Source of the DNA: Oscarella lobularis | Lineage: Eukaryota > Porifera > Homoscleromorpha > Homosclerophorida > Oscarellidae | DNA length: 64,000 bases | Direction of reading: 5' to 3' | Assembly (NCBI RefSeq): GCF_947507565.1 | Contig: NC_089182.1 | Location: forward strand, 2,852,001 to 2,916,000 | Notes under the pieces: model-generated | What the model was told of the DNA's origin: nothing | The model's database searches: none | The model's input: only the letters and a program-made list of their open reading frames with translations | Position numbers and translations under genes: made by a program | Shown: positions 32,415 through 43,694 of the stretch, one piece after another | Layout: the number at the start of each line of letters is the position of its first letter | Numbering within the stretch: the first letter of the stretch is position 1

Positions 32415-33125
32415 CTAAGAATACCACATATTAATGAATTTGATCACGCTGTGTCTGAGATGACCGTGATTTGGGAACAAAGAGTTGAGAGCTTCTTTGG
32501 CCACTTCTTTGCTTACTCTCGGAGGATGAGCGGGACCAAGCCTTATATTCTTCAGGGTGAAGAAAGCGATTTTCATATCATCATCCCAAGATATGAGGCT
32601 GGCCAGAGTATTCCACTCGTTACAGGCCATTTCAAATTGTCTTTGCGTTAGAAGGCTTCTCTTTGCGGCGAGGAAGTTATTTTCAATCAGCGACACTAGC
32701 GTTAGCAAATGAACTTGAAGATCGTTCTGCTCTGTAAGCGATCGAGTGACGTAGCGTTGTACTTTCTTTTCGAAGTCGATGGCGCATTGTCCGAGAATGA
32801 GCTGCCTTTTTTCTTTTCTAAGCAGTTCTAATTCGTCATTGATCTTTTTAGCGTCGAATTCGAGCTGTTGAATCCTGCGAATAAGGAGCAGATTGTCTTT
32901 CTTCAGCTGTCGATTCTCCTTCGTGAGATCGAAGAAAGGCCGTGTTAGGATACGCACGGCGGACTCTAAGTGCCCACAACGTTGTTCAGGGTCGTCTACG
33001 CCAGCCAATGCATTAAAATGTTCGATTAGGTTGTTGACGGATTCTCCTCCCGCGTGATCGTATACGCCCGAATCTCGCTGTTCTTCAAGATTAGTAACGA
33101 CGTCAGAAAAGTCGCTATCAGCCAT
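32415..33125 (-). CDS. Coiled-coil family protein, copy 4, intact
   Basis: An intact single-exon frame of 236 residues starts MADSDFSDVVTNLEEQRDSG at 33125. It shares the layout of copy 2: acidic N-terminal domain (residues 1-45), leucine-heptad coiled coil (about 60-110, FFDLTKENRQLKKDNLLLI), the CAIDFEKKVQRYVTRSL segment, SLLTQRQFEMACNEWNTLA and HPPRVSKEVAKEALNSL. It is more diverged than copies 2 and 3 are from each other. The family is not recognised. It diverges from the AOPEP gene with 79 bp between the two start codons, an arrangement partly copied at 15.7 kb, so this locus may be the source. Confidence 0.75.
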   Translation of the reverse strand: MADSDFSDVVTNLEEQRDSGVYDHAGGESVNNLIEHFNALAGVDDPEQRCGHLESAVRILTRPFFDLTKENRQLKKDNLLLIRRIQQLEFDAKKINDELELLRKEKRQLILGQCAIDFEKKVQRYVTRSLTEQNDLQVHLLTLVSLIENNFLAAKRSLLTQRQFEMACNEWNTLASLISWDDDMKIAFFTLKNIRLGPAHPPRVSKEVAKEALNSLFPNHGHLRHSVIKFINMWYS

Positions 33126-33204
33126 TTGTCGAGACGAGCGCTCGGGCAGCGTTAGCGCGCTTTAGTAGTCGTCTGAAGTATCAAGTTCCTCTTCATTTGT
33201 CTTC
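33126..33204. promoter_or_regulatory. 79-bp shared promoter of coiled-coil copy 4 and AOPEP
   Basis: Only 79 bp separate the divergent start codons. No TATA box is seen. The last part, TTCATGCAGCCTATTTA, is also found at the equivalent position next to copies 1, 2 and 3. Confidence 0.55.
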
Positions 33205-34205
33205 ATGCAGCCTATTTATCATAGCACCGTGTTTGCGTGCGAGACGTCTGATGACGGCCGTCGCGTTCGATGCGACTTTCGCCACTGCAATCTCCACTTT
33301 CGAGGCGAAAAAGGTTCGCTTTTCTTTCGCTTCCAAATTCTCTTAGCCATCTCGGTTTCCAGACTACGTGTGGCTTCTCAATACGACTCAAAACGTCAAA
33401 CTACTGGAAAAACACGTCGGAGAAGAAATCGAAAAATTCATGACCGACCAAAAAATCGAATTTCCTTCCGCCAAACCGAAAACGATCGGCGAATGGAATC
33501 GCGACGAAACGAAAATACGAAAAATCGAATCGACAACAAGAAAGGCAAAAGCAATGAATTTAAATCATTTTCATGAAATATGTAATTTGAAAATATTAGC
33601 TTCTTGTTATTTTTGAATTGGACGAACCTCACGCTTCCGTGGGAAAGTGGCTGGAAAAATTTGTCACAGCTGCTTGTTTAGGTAATAATTAATTAAAGAT
33701 AATAATGTTAATTGTGATTAAAGTTTGGAAGAGGGTGTTTTTCCTATATAGAACTTCACTTAATTGATATCTGCGTTGTGACGAAAACGTTTCGATCTAG
33801 ACGGGAACTTCTCAGAGTAATTAGACAAACGGGTATCGAATTGAATTCGCACACTATTCCACGTAAGGTTATAATCCCCAGTATTATTAAATCAATACTA
33901 ATTACACACTAATCGACCAGTTGAAGTTATTGTACTATTGAGTTGTCATTCGAGTAGCCAAGGACAGGTAAGGAAGGGTTAATTAATTATATATAGAGGC
34001 TCATTGTTTAATTAATTAAAATAATTATTGTTTTAGGTGTTTTCTTGTACGCCGAGTTCTATCACTCAAAAATGTCAATTCGAAGAGTTTTGCTCTCTTC
34101 ACGATTTCATCTGCACGTGCCAAGACAGTTTGGGTCGTCTTTTAAAAGGAATTCACGTCTCCTCTTGTTTTGCATTGAAACTCGACGCTTCACACAAAGT
34201 AAATC

Positions 34206-34237
<32 letters not shown>

Positions 34238-37200
34238 TAAATTTATTTTCTAACTGTGTAGTTTTGGCCCGTCGATGCGCAATGGATTCGTCGCCATTTA
34301 ACGTGCGTCGTATCCGGAAGTGTGAAGGAAGTTTACGAGACGGGATCCCAAGCGGCAGACGTTCATCTTGCCCTGGCATCTCTATTGGGCACGTCATCAT
34401 CGACGTCATCATTGTCCAACATAAGAAATCTCAAGGACGTAGTCGAGGAGGCAAGGCAACGTAGTTTCCCGGATCTAGCAGAGGAGATGGGTCTCAGAAT
34501 AATGAAGCCGGATAAATTGGAGGAAGAACTTGAACAAGAATCAATAAATGACGAAGTAAATATATAAATAATATTAGTTTTTATTTATGGTCTATTTTTT
34601 AGGTTCATCCCCGGCCTCTTGTGTCGTCTGATGTTTGCGTTGCTTTCTTAGCTGATAAGTCAGATCTTTCGAGCTGTTTCCTAGGCGACGCTCTTGCCAC
34701 GTCACTTCAACTTCGTCCCGACGTGAAATCCGATATAATCGTCATTAGTGTTGACCTAGGCGAGGATTCGACGTCACGTGCGGCGTCCGAGCCTAAGAAA
34801 CCGAGACGGGACATTGAAGCGATTTTGGAAAATTGTCTCGCCGCAGTGTGGACGCAGGAAAAACCGGTTTTTCTCGTTGTTCTCGGCTGTCGTCTCAGTC
34901 ATCTCAAATCGCACGTCGTCAAGGCAACCAGACCGGATAAAATATTCGGTATTCATTTTGCTAATCTTCCAACGGAAGCGGAAACGTCATCACTTGATTT
35001 CAACGACCTCAATACTTTCGTTACCGGAACAACAGACGGGAAATTCGTGAAGCATCCGGGACATGCAGCTTTATATCCTCTTCTTCTCTACATGATTCAA
35101 CTTGCGACGGGAGAAAATGGAAGTCGTCTCGCTCCTTTGTCGCTGACCGGAAAATCGGCTTGGAATGCTCCGGAAGTATTCAAAGAAGTATGTCACGTGA
35201 TGGAGGGGCTAAGTCGCGATTGCCAGCTGAGAATTCTCCGATCCAAGTCAAAAGAAATAGAGACGAAAAATCCGGAGGAAAAATTTAGAGCAAGTCAATC
35301 GGATACTTCCTCGGACATCCTGGATATTGAGCGCCTCGACGACGAGCCAAAGCCGCCTACCAGTAAATCTCCCTCTCGCACGAACGACTTGCCCTTGTCA
35401 GCGAACGTCCGAGAAGTCCTAGTCCGGCACTTTATCCTCGATTTATCTATTGATTTTTCGACTCACGTGATCGGCGGTACCATAGTACTTTTTGTCGAAG
35501 GGGAGGAGAGACTTTCTAGCGTTCATCTTTGCCTCGATGCCTGCGATTTGGTCATCGAACGCGTAGAAGAAATCGATCCGCTTCTAACTCCACAACAGTC
35601 GTCGCTTTCATTTGAAGACCAATCCGAATGTTTTGGCTATGAAAAATGCTGCGAAATAATAAAATTAAACGGAAGTCCGCTGCGCTACGAAACGACCGAT
35701 TGGAAAATGAATATTTTCGCACCGGAAAATCGCACGAAATTCCCGCGATGCGTCAAAATAGTCTATCACACGAAACCGACCGGAAAATCTCTCGCGTGGG
35801 CCAATGACGTCAACGGCCGGTACCCAAAAATAAATAAATAATTAATATTATTATTGTTTTCTTGAGGCCTTGCGTATTCAATTGGGGTGCGCCGATCAAT
35901 AATCGGGCAATGTTTCCGGGTCAGGACGTTCCGGGCGGACTTTCCACGTGGAACGCAATAGCGCGCGTTCCCAAGGGCTGTCTTGTCCTGATGAGCGGAA
36001 ATTTCTACGAAAATCGTTCACTCCTCAAAGGCAAAAAAATTTAAAAAGACAAAATAGGTTTTAATTAATTAATTAATTAATTTTAGATGATTTTGAATGT
36101 CACTTTTATGCGATGGGATGTCTTCTTCCTTGTTGCTGTGTCGGTTTTGCGGCTGGCTACTTTGTCGCTTCTTCCGCCGTCGCGTCGCTTTGCGAGTCCG
36201 ATTCGTGGTCGTCCACGATTCCGTGTCGACTATTCGCTGCCGAGTCCCAACTTCCGGCTGTCGCGAAGGAATTTCACGTCAATTTGCCGAAATATTTGAG
36301 TGCGGCTTGCACGGTCTTGGGCCCCTTTCCCTACGTTCGACTTGACGTCATCATATTGCCCAGATCTTTTGGATGCATGGGATTGGCAAGGTAAGATTAG
36401 AAAAAAAATTGACTTTGAATTTTTGATTATTGTTTCTTTTTCTTCTAGTCCTAACCTCGTATTTTTGTCGCCTTCTGTTGTGAGTGGCGATGGGAGTATG
36501 AGTGTGAGAATTGGACACGAGATGAGTCACGCTTGGTTTGGCTGTTCCATCGGTCCAAAGGATTGGACGGAGGAGTGGCTTACCGAAGGATTTGCTACGT
36601 ATTGCGAAGACGTCATTGAAGCCATAGCCTTAGAAGTAAAAGTGCATACAAAGGCAGAATTGTATCTTACATAGTTTATGCGCTACAGTGGCCTTTGGAT
36701 TCGTGGGAAAATAGATTCGGTTTGAAAGCGGTTATCAAGTGGAAGACCTTAGTGGGAGAAATAGAGAACACGGCTCAAACGAAAGAGCTACTAAAGTAAA
36801 CATCACGTACACGTGATATATAGGTTTATACTATTTTATTATTGAATAGAAAGGAGGAGAGCCGGTTAGAGAAAGTGCAAACCTCTCGTGGTCATAGTAA
36901 GTGTGTCGCAGTTACTTTGACTCTTTTTTTTCTATGTCTCTTTATAGTGTTTGCTGCGGCAGCTGGAAGTTCCGTTAAAAATGCTCTGAATCCCGACAAG
37001 AGATTTCTTCAGATTCATTACGTGAAGGGGTATTTTCTTCTACGATACATGGCCTCCAAAATTGGCGTTCTCGAGTTCAACAAAGTTCTCAAAGCGTACA
37101 CGACGAAATTTCGGAGTTCTCTCGTAAAATCGCAGGTTAGTGTAGAACAAATATTTTAAATCAGTTCTCGTTGATGTAGCGAAATTTAATTAGGATTTTT

Positions 37201-38159
37201 TCGACGTTTTCTTCGACCTCTATCCGTCATCAAAGTACTACTGTATTTCTTTTATGAGATTAAATAATTTTTAAAATTTCAGGTGTAGCGAATTTTCTTC
37301 TGAAACGTTGACTAGAGACTGGCTTCAATCTCCAACTGTTCCTATAGTAGATTGTCTGGTCGGTAAAATGAACCCAATTTTATGCGTTTTTATAGAGATA
37401 TTCGGACGTGACGTCAAATAATTCGCTATTCAACGCGTCCCTTGAACAGGTCAGTAGCGAAATGTCTTCGTGTTACAGTTAGAGATTGTATTTAGATTGA
37501 ATATTGGAGAAAAGTCGATAGAAAAAATCAGAGAAAGTCATCACCAAAGAAACCATGGGAGACAACAACATTAGTAAAAAAAATCGACGAATATTAATAG
37601 ACTAAATTCTGTCTTCACTATAGCCCCTGTCCGATCAACTTATTGTCGCCCTAGAAGGCCTGCTGGAGTTAAAAAAGCTTCACAGATCGACTTTGACCCA
37701 ACTAAATCGATGCTATAAATTCGCAAGTCAAAACGCAGATGTACGGAAGGTTCTCGAACTTTGAACTTCGCTTTGGGGGTTCACTCTCCATTTGTAGATT
37801 CGACACCGCTGGTGCGAACTAATAATCAAGCACCTGTAAGGAAACGAGAACACCCGCCTGCACTCTTTGGCCTAGTTTTTGTGACTCTCGCAGACATCGA
37901 CGCGCTTTTGGAGACGTGAGACGATTTCTCACCGAAGACCAGGTGAGGTCCCCTCCCAAAAAAGAAACCCCCAGCCTATTGTGCCTCTTCTCTCGCTCCT
38001 CATTCCTATTCTCAGGGCATGGGAGTCTATCTATACGGAGAACTGATGTGCAGCGAAGACGAGAAAGCGATCGCGTTGGCGCGCGAGATTTTCGACGACA
38101 TCAAAGACGAAATGGACTACGAAACGCGTCTCATCGTCAGCGAAATGGTCTACGGGTGA
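33205..38159 (+). CDS. AOPEP: Aminopeptidase O (M1 metallopeptidase) with an extra N-terminal module
   Basis: The start MQPIYHSTVF at 33205 is supported by phase-compatible joins: exon 1 ends 33313, exon 2 is 33363-33544, exon 3 starts 33600; the second intron begins GC. An unrecognised N-terminal module of over 400 residues precedes the human-like part and is continuous with it in one exon (about 34603-35841). Human-like AOPEP begins NDLPLSANVREVLVRHFILD. Then come RPCVFNWGAPINNRAMFP, the zinc site HEMSH plus TEGFA (36516-36600, HExxH-x18-E), the HYVKGYFLLRYMASKIG segment and an armadillo-type C-terminal part ending ETRLIVSEMVYG. AOPEP cleaves N-terminal residues from small peptides. As in human AOPEP, the usual GAMEN motif is absent. 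The module could instead be a second gene read through. Confidence 0.88.
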
Positions 38160-38276
38160 AAAGATGATGGGAAATGCTCTCTTGACCCCCTCGAAACATG
38201 TGGATTCGTAATTTTTATTCGCCTTCGCGAGGTGGATACGTGACTGCGTCATAAATGCAGGTGGAACGTATTCGCC

Positions 38277-38284
38277 TATAAAAT
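38277..38284 (+). promoter_or_regulatory. TATA box of the DIRAS-like gene
   Basis: TATAAAAT lies 58 bp before the start codon at 38335, a suitable distance for transcription to begin near 38308. TATA boxes are uncommon in this window. Confidence 0.55.
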
Positions 38285-38334
38285 TACGTGCGTTCATCGA
38301 TCGCACACCCCATTCGTTCATTCGCTCGCTTCCC

Positions 38335-39057
38335 ATGGACCGTTCGTCGTCATCGAAGAGTTCGCGTCGACTCGCTCGCGTCGATCCGCGTCATTCGGGG
38401 AGTAATTTTACGTTCAAGTACAAGTTCGCTATTTTGGGCGCGGCAGGCGTCGGGAAAACGGCTCTGGTGCGTCGATGGATGACCGGGGAGGACATCGATG
38501 ATTCCTATGAGCCGACAATCGATGCGAGCTACGAGCATCACATTCAGTTCATGGGCTGCAAAGTTCCCCTGCAGATCGTCGATACGGGCGGGAGTCATTC
38601 GTTTCCTCCCATGCGGAAATTTCTCGCCAAATGTTCGCATGCATTTTTGATTGTCGTCGACGTCAACGAGCCCAAGTCCCTTGCCAAGGCCAAGCAGATT
38701 TACGACGAATTGAGCGAATGGAGATGCGACGGCGGCGGCGGCGGCGCCAGTGCTCGTGCACAAGTGCCAGCTGTCATTGCGGCCAATAAGGAAGACGTCG
38801 TCGGGTCACGTGATCGTGTTGTTGCTGATGCGGAAGCGTTCGCCGATTCGATCGGCTGTCCTTTCGTTTTGACGTCGGCGAAGGCGGACGCTGGCGTCGA
38901 GAGTGCTTTTCGACGGCTGATCGAAGTCGCCCAGAAGTTCTATTCGCTCGATTTGTTTACGACGTTGAAGCCCAAGAAACTTCGTCGAACTTTTAGTTTT
39001 TCTAGCTTCAGAAAAGTTAAGTGGATTAAGAGGTTTTTTTCTTGTAAACGCCAATAG
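38335..39057 (+). CDS. DIRAS-like small GTPase, intronless
   Basis: A 240-residue single-exon protein. G1 is GAAGVGKTALVRRW, switch I has EPTIDASYEHH, and G3 is DTGGSHSFPPMRKFLAKCSH, in place of the usual DTAGQ. This lacks the catalytic glutamine and resembles DIRAS1/2 (DTTGSHQFPAM), which hydrolyse GTP poorly. G4 is AANKED and G5 is LTSAKA. An insert of glycines (about residues 133-138) interrupts the region before G4. The tail is basic and ends SCKRQ, so a cysteine is four residues from the end but the middle residues are not aliphatic. Lack of introns among intron-rich neighbours suggests a retrocopy origin. Placement within the Ras family is by motif only. Confidence 0.85.
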   Translation: MDRSSSSKSSRRLARVDPRHSGSNFTFKYKFAILGAAGVGKTALVRRWMTGEDIDDSYEPTIDASYEHHIQFMGCKVPLQIVDTGGSHSFPPMRKFLAKCSHAFLIVVDVNEPKSLAKAKQIYDELSEWRCDGGGGGASARAQVPAVIAANKEDVVGSRDRVVADAEAFADSIGCPFVLTSAKADAGVESAFRRLIEVAQKFYSLDLFTTLKPKKLRRTFSFSSFRKVKWIKRFFSCKRQ

Positions 39058-39182
39058 CTAGAAAGCGTGTACCTTTTCTGTAAACGAAAAAAAAAGTAGG
39101 TTAGAGACGGGACACGAGAGTATTTTTAACGCGCGCTTCGACTGTCCCTCAACAGAGCGCCAGCGTCGAAATTTCGCCTCTA

Positions 39183-40747
39183 ATGGCGTCAAAGCTAAAA
39201 AGAAGCCACGAAAAGAAGTCTAGGAAACCAAAAGAAAAGCCTCCGTGGGACGTAGGTGCCGCTAAGTGCAGTTCTGAAGAAAATCCTCGATCGGCTCGCT
39301 CGCAGGAAACGACATCCGACGTTTTATCCCTAAGAGCGACACAAGATGAGCTGGTAAAACCGTGTTATCGCGCGCGTATTTCGTATCGAGATGCCATTTC
39401 GCCAGGAGCGACGCAAGCAAATCCACCAATCACACAACAGATCTCGACAGCCAATCGAATCGCGTCCTCTTTTGACGACCACGCCCCTCACTCCCAATAA
39501 AATGTCCCAGCTATTGAATCCGACGCCGGACGCCATACGACGGCGATCCGCGATCATGAAAGAAATTATAGGAAGCAGTAACCAGGTTCAGAGAAACGGG
39601 GGGACGCCATGAGAGAAATTTCTTTCACCGAGACATCGTTTCATTCAGTTACGTCACGTATTAGCGCGCGCCGATAGAGAACTGGGTGACGTAAAAGATC
39701 GCTTCGGAGACGATCCGAGGCGTTATACAGGCATTCCCAGTCTGACAGCGGCGCCAACGAGTTTTAGCCCTAGGCAACGGTAAGTAGGGGAAGTGACAGA
39801 TGGCCGAAGATGAATCCGATCAGTCTATTCATTCATTTCATTGTCTTTCTCTTCCTAAAGAGCGACACTCCAAGACTCATTCAATCCCCCCAGTGTATTA
39901 TTTAGCCCAGCGGGTGTCCGAGACGATCGTCTCGATCGACTTCCGCAACCCGCTTTGAATGATGACGAGAACGAGGAACAAGGCACTGGAACATTCTTTT
40001 CATATTTACGCGACATTTTTTCACCTCTGTCTCAGAAAATGATCCGGGGTCTTCTCCGTCACGCCCCCTTTTGCCATCGTCCGACGACTTGGCTGTCGTC
40101 ATGGACGATCTCGAGAAGGAGATACGAGCCTACGAGGAGGCGACGGGTAGACCTTCTAATGAATCGTCTAAAGAGGTAAGGGGTGGGGCGTGGTCCGGTG
40201 ATTAGGTGTTCCATTCCATTCGCAAGTGCGATAAGAGGAGTCTCATCGGATTTACGGCCACCCTAGTCGACTCCTTAGCGAGATTGACGCGCTATTTGAA
40301 AGAAGTACGTAGTGCGCGTGCGCGACAAAAAAACTTTGATTTCTATTCGGAATAGAGTCAGCTTCAGTTGGCTTTCGAAGTGAAAGTGAGGGGTCAGTTG
40401 GTGGCGACCCTGGAGCAACAGCAGGGTTTGATCGACACGCTTAGTTCGGTACGTAAGATTGCATACGCTCACTAACGAATTTCGCGCCACTCACGTGGGT
40501 ATCCAGGATGTACTGCACGTGCAGGAGGAGTTGCTTGGGTACGTGAACGAATGTCGCGAGCAGCGAAATCAAGCGGAAATGCGCACTAAGGAGCTTCAGG
40601 TCCTTTCGCATGCACACTTGTTCGACTTCCGAGATAGCGGCGTTGATTGATAGGATAAAGTCGACGCTTTACTTCTAATTCACTCAGGTGATTTACGTCA
40701 CAATGGCGGAGAATAATAATGCTCATGGGGGCGCGAACGATCTTTAG
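39183..40747 (+). CDS. SPICE1: Spindle and centriole-associated protein SPICE1-like
   Basis: Start MASKLKRSHEKKSRKP at 39183. Similarity to human SPICE1 is recognisable in blocks: LRATQDEL (human RATPEDL), RRRSAIMKEIIGSSNQVQ (human RLSIMKEILSDQYQMQ), GDDPRRYTGIPSLTAAP (human PRRRTGFPNITVAP), DSFNPPSV and LNDDENEEQGT (human LNDVDGEEEGT). Later exons carry coiled-coil segments LEKEIRAYEEATGRP, VRGQLVATLEQQQGLIDTLS and VQEELLGYVNECREQRNQA. The last exon reads VIYVTMAENNNAHGG with a stop at 40745. SPICE1 is needed for centriole duplication and spindle architecture. Some exon joins are uncertain, and the protein is shorter than the human one. Confidence 0.78.
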
Positions 40748-41122
40748 GGCATGGTGCTCGTCCCGATACGTCGTAAACACTTTTGGCGCCAGACGGCCAC
40801 ACCACGTTCGATCTATATCACACTGTACTAGTAAACATCACGTGATTAATGCCGCTTGTACGGACTCGATTCACCGGCTGTGGTCTCCTTCAGGTCAATC
40901 TACGCGCAATGTATGCCATAGAGTCTTCGTCTGTTTCATCGAAGCTCGACAACTGCAAATTGTCTCTTCTAACCATTTCCCTTCCTAAATCCAATCAACG
41001 CACAGCGTAAACATCACGTGTCGAGCGCGGCACGCCTTATACGGGTTCACGTAGGGAGGAGATCAATTGTGTTGCGCCTTCGTTTTCGCACAACGACTCG
41101 ATCTGGCGATGAGCTGAGAGTC
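40748..41122. promoter_or_regulatory. SPICE1-TESK intergenic region with repeated E-box motif
   Basis: The 13-mer TAAACATCACGTG occurs twice, at about 40833 and 41007, and again at about 36797 within AOPEP. It contains the CACGTG E-box. The region must include the TESK promoter. No coding exon is seen. Confidence 0.45.
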
Positions 41123-43436
41123 ATGGATACGTCTCCCCCGCCCGTTCGAACGAAAGCGAAGCGCGAGCCTCGTCGATCGACATCGACGTTCGACTGCATT
41201 CGCGACGCCGTCACGATTCTCTATCGCATCGACGATTTCGAACTCGAGCACTTGGGCAGCGGCTTCTTTTCGGACGTTTACAAGGTAAGCAAAGTGGCGA
41301 GCGAAAGCGATCGCCTTTCGATCTCGTCGCCGTTCGAATCGCGTCTCCTATGCGAGGTTCGTCATCGGACAACGAACGAAGTGTTGGTTCTGAAACGCTG
41401 CAAGAGCACGAGCACGCGAGCGCAGACACTACAAGAAGTCGAAGTCATGAAATACTTGAGCCATCCGAATATACTAAGGTAGGAAAAGAGTGCTCGATAG
41501 GGCGAAGGAAGCGCTTTTTTCGAGTTGGGGGCGGGGGGGCGGAGAAAAAAAAAGTAGGCTTGGCTACAGTGTCGCTTCGTCGTTTCAGCTTTCGGGGCGT
41601 TTGCGTGCACGAAGGACAACTTCATCCTCTTTCCGAGGTAAGATCGCGGCGGCGGCTCTAGTGTAAGGTATCGCGGTCGGACCCCACGGGACTGGATCTG
41701 TTTTGCTACGGCATCGCGTGTGATGACCGGTCGCCACACGCGCAGGCGCGAGGGGGGCTGAATGAAATAGGAAAACGAACGCGTCGCTGTCCTTTTCGCA
41801 TTCACTTTCGATTTCTCTCTCTTCCAGTTTATCAATGGTGGCAATCTCGAGGAACTTCTTCTCAACACGGATGAGAACTTATCGTGGTCCTTTCGCTTCC
41901 AACTGTCACGTGACATCGCGAGCGGAATGAATTACCTTCATTCGAAAGGAATGATTCATCGCGATCTTACCGCCAAGGTACAGCGATACGAGATCGGCGA
42001 TTAGAGAGAGATAGTGCAGGATTCCCTTCATAGTTGGGCCCCTCTTTAGCGTGCAATCCTATTAGGGAGCTCTGTCACCCTTTTGGCTTCGTCTCCTCCG
42101 CGCAACAGGATCTTACGAGTCCATTAGCCAGTTAATTCTTCCTAGAATTGTCTCATAAGACGTCACGACGATCGATCCATGTCAGTCGTCGTCGCGGACT
42201 TTGGCTTGGCAGCGAAAATGCCTCGGATAAGGTGTGAAAGAAAACGATAGGCGTGGCTAGAGCGCATGCGCTTTTTTTTCTACTAGTCTCGCTCCCGACG
42301 GACGGCACGTGTTCTCGATTGTCGGAACGCCTTATTCTATGGCACCCGAAGTCTTAAACGGAGAACGATACAACGAAAAAGTGAGACGCGGTTTCGTTTT
42401 TTGAACACGCGCAGTGTATATACGGGTACCACTCGTTGTCAGGCCGACGTCTTCTCCTACGGAATCATTCTATGTCAAATCATTGCGCGGATATCGTCGG
42501 ATCCCGACTACATGCCGCGAACAAAGGTAACTGCTGAATAAACACGTGATAACTTAAGTTTATTTATATATGTATATAAATAAAGGATTTTGGTGTGGAT
42601 GGCGAAGTGTTGCGTTCTATGATACAAGAATGCCCCTCATTGGCTTGGATTCTAGCCATGAAATGTTGCCAAGTGAGTAACAAACAAACACAATATAAAT
42701 AATATTATATATAATTTGTCTTCAGATGGATCCTCAAGAACGACCGGATTTCCAATGCATTCAAAGACTTCTAGACGCCAATTATCACATGCCCAACACG
42801 GAGACCCCGCCCCTTCCATCCGAACTCAATTCCCTTCGTCGAACCGCAGAATCCTCCGACGAAGGCGGCGGCGGAGACCCGGAAATGGACGGGAACACGT
42901 CGTCGCCTAGGGCACGCGGTCTTCGCCGATCGAACAGCCTTTCGAGTCCGCGAACCAATGTCCTGACGGAAAAAAACCGTCACAAGTCCCTCACCTATTC
43001 CCCGTCCATTCAGCCTCGTCCAACGCAAAGTCTGCCTTTAGCAAGTCAAACAGGTTCATCATCCAGTGGAGTTCACAGCGCTTCTGATGAAGAGGATGAT
43101 GATGATGATGATGATCCTGATGTGGCTGTCTTACAGGAATTGGTGCGTCGGGTTGATATCGAGAGTCCCGTCGAGGGAAACGAGGAGAGACGGCAACAAC
43201 GACGACGACGACGAAGTTCGTCGCGATTCGCTACGACGCCCGTGCATTTATCGCCGGATCAATTCGCGCAGTTGATTCGATGTGGCAGTCCTCTGTCTCA
43301 GCAGCACGTTGCCACGTCGGCGCCGTCTAGTCCTAGTTCCAGTCGACGTCATTTGTTGAATACGGAAGAATTTCGCGCGGCTATTGTCACGTCACCCATA
43401 GCAACAACGGCTACAATCAATGAGTCCTCCTTTTGA
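41123..43436 (+). CDS. TESK: TESK-family dual-specificity protein kinase
   Basis: Start MDTSPPPVRTKAKREP at 41123. The kinase domain begins LEHLGSGFFSDVYKV and has the lysine in LVLKRCK, EVEVMKYLSHPNILR, the catalytic loop MIHRDLTAKNCLIR (TESK/LIMK-type rather than HRDLKPEN), ADFGLA, VGTPYSMAPEVLNGERYNEK, ADVFSYGIILCQIIARI and DPDYMPRTKDFGVD, the last closely matching human TESK1/2. A long low-complexity tail encoded by the final exon (42726-43436) is rich in serine, arginine and acidic runs. TESK kinases phosphorylate cofilin and so stabilise actin filaments. The tail contains RRSNSLSSPR, a plausible 14-3-3 site. Confidence 0.93.
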
Positions 43437-43694
43437 TCGCACTCGTCATATATAGAGATTAGAAAAGAATTTTTGTTTAGTTGGCTGTTGCATATGCAGT
43501 AGATACTTTATTTTGCAAATGGACCCGATATATAATTTAGAATGTGCAGTTCCTTTGCTGCTGCTGCCTTCTCTATTATCATTCTTATGAGACAATGTAG
43601 TATGTAATAGAGAGAGAGAAAGAAAGAAGAGACTCACACGGGCTTTTATTATCAGATACAACATGTACATACACGTGCAAACAGGTTCCCGTCT
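43437..43694. other. Convergent 3' flanks of TESK and ATP5F1D
   Basis: Contains a GAGAGAGAAAGAAAGAAGAGA purine-rich tract near 43610-43630 and AT-rich sequence consistent with two 3' untranslated regions. No gene is seen. Confidence 0.5.
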
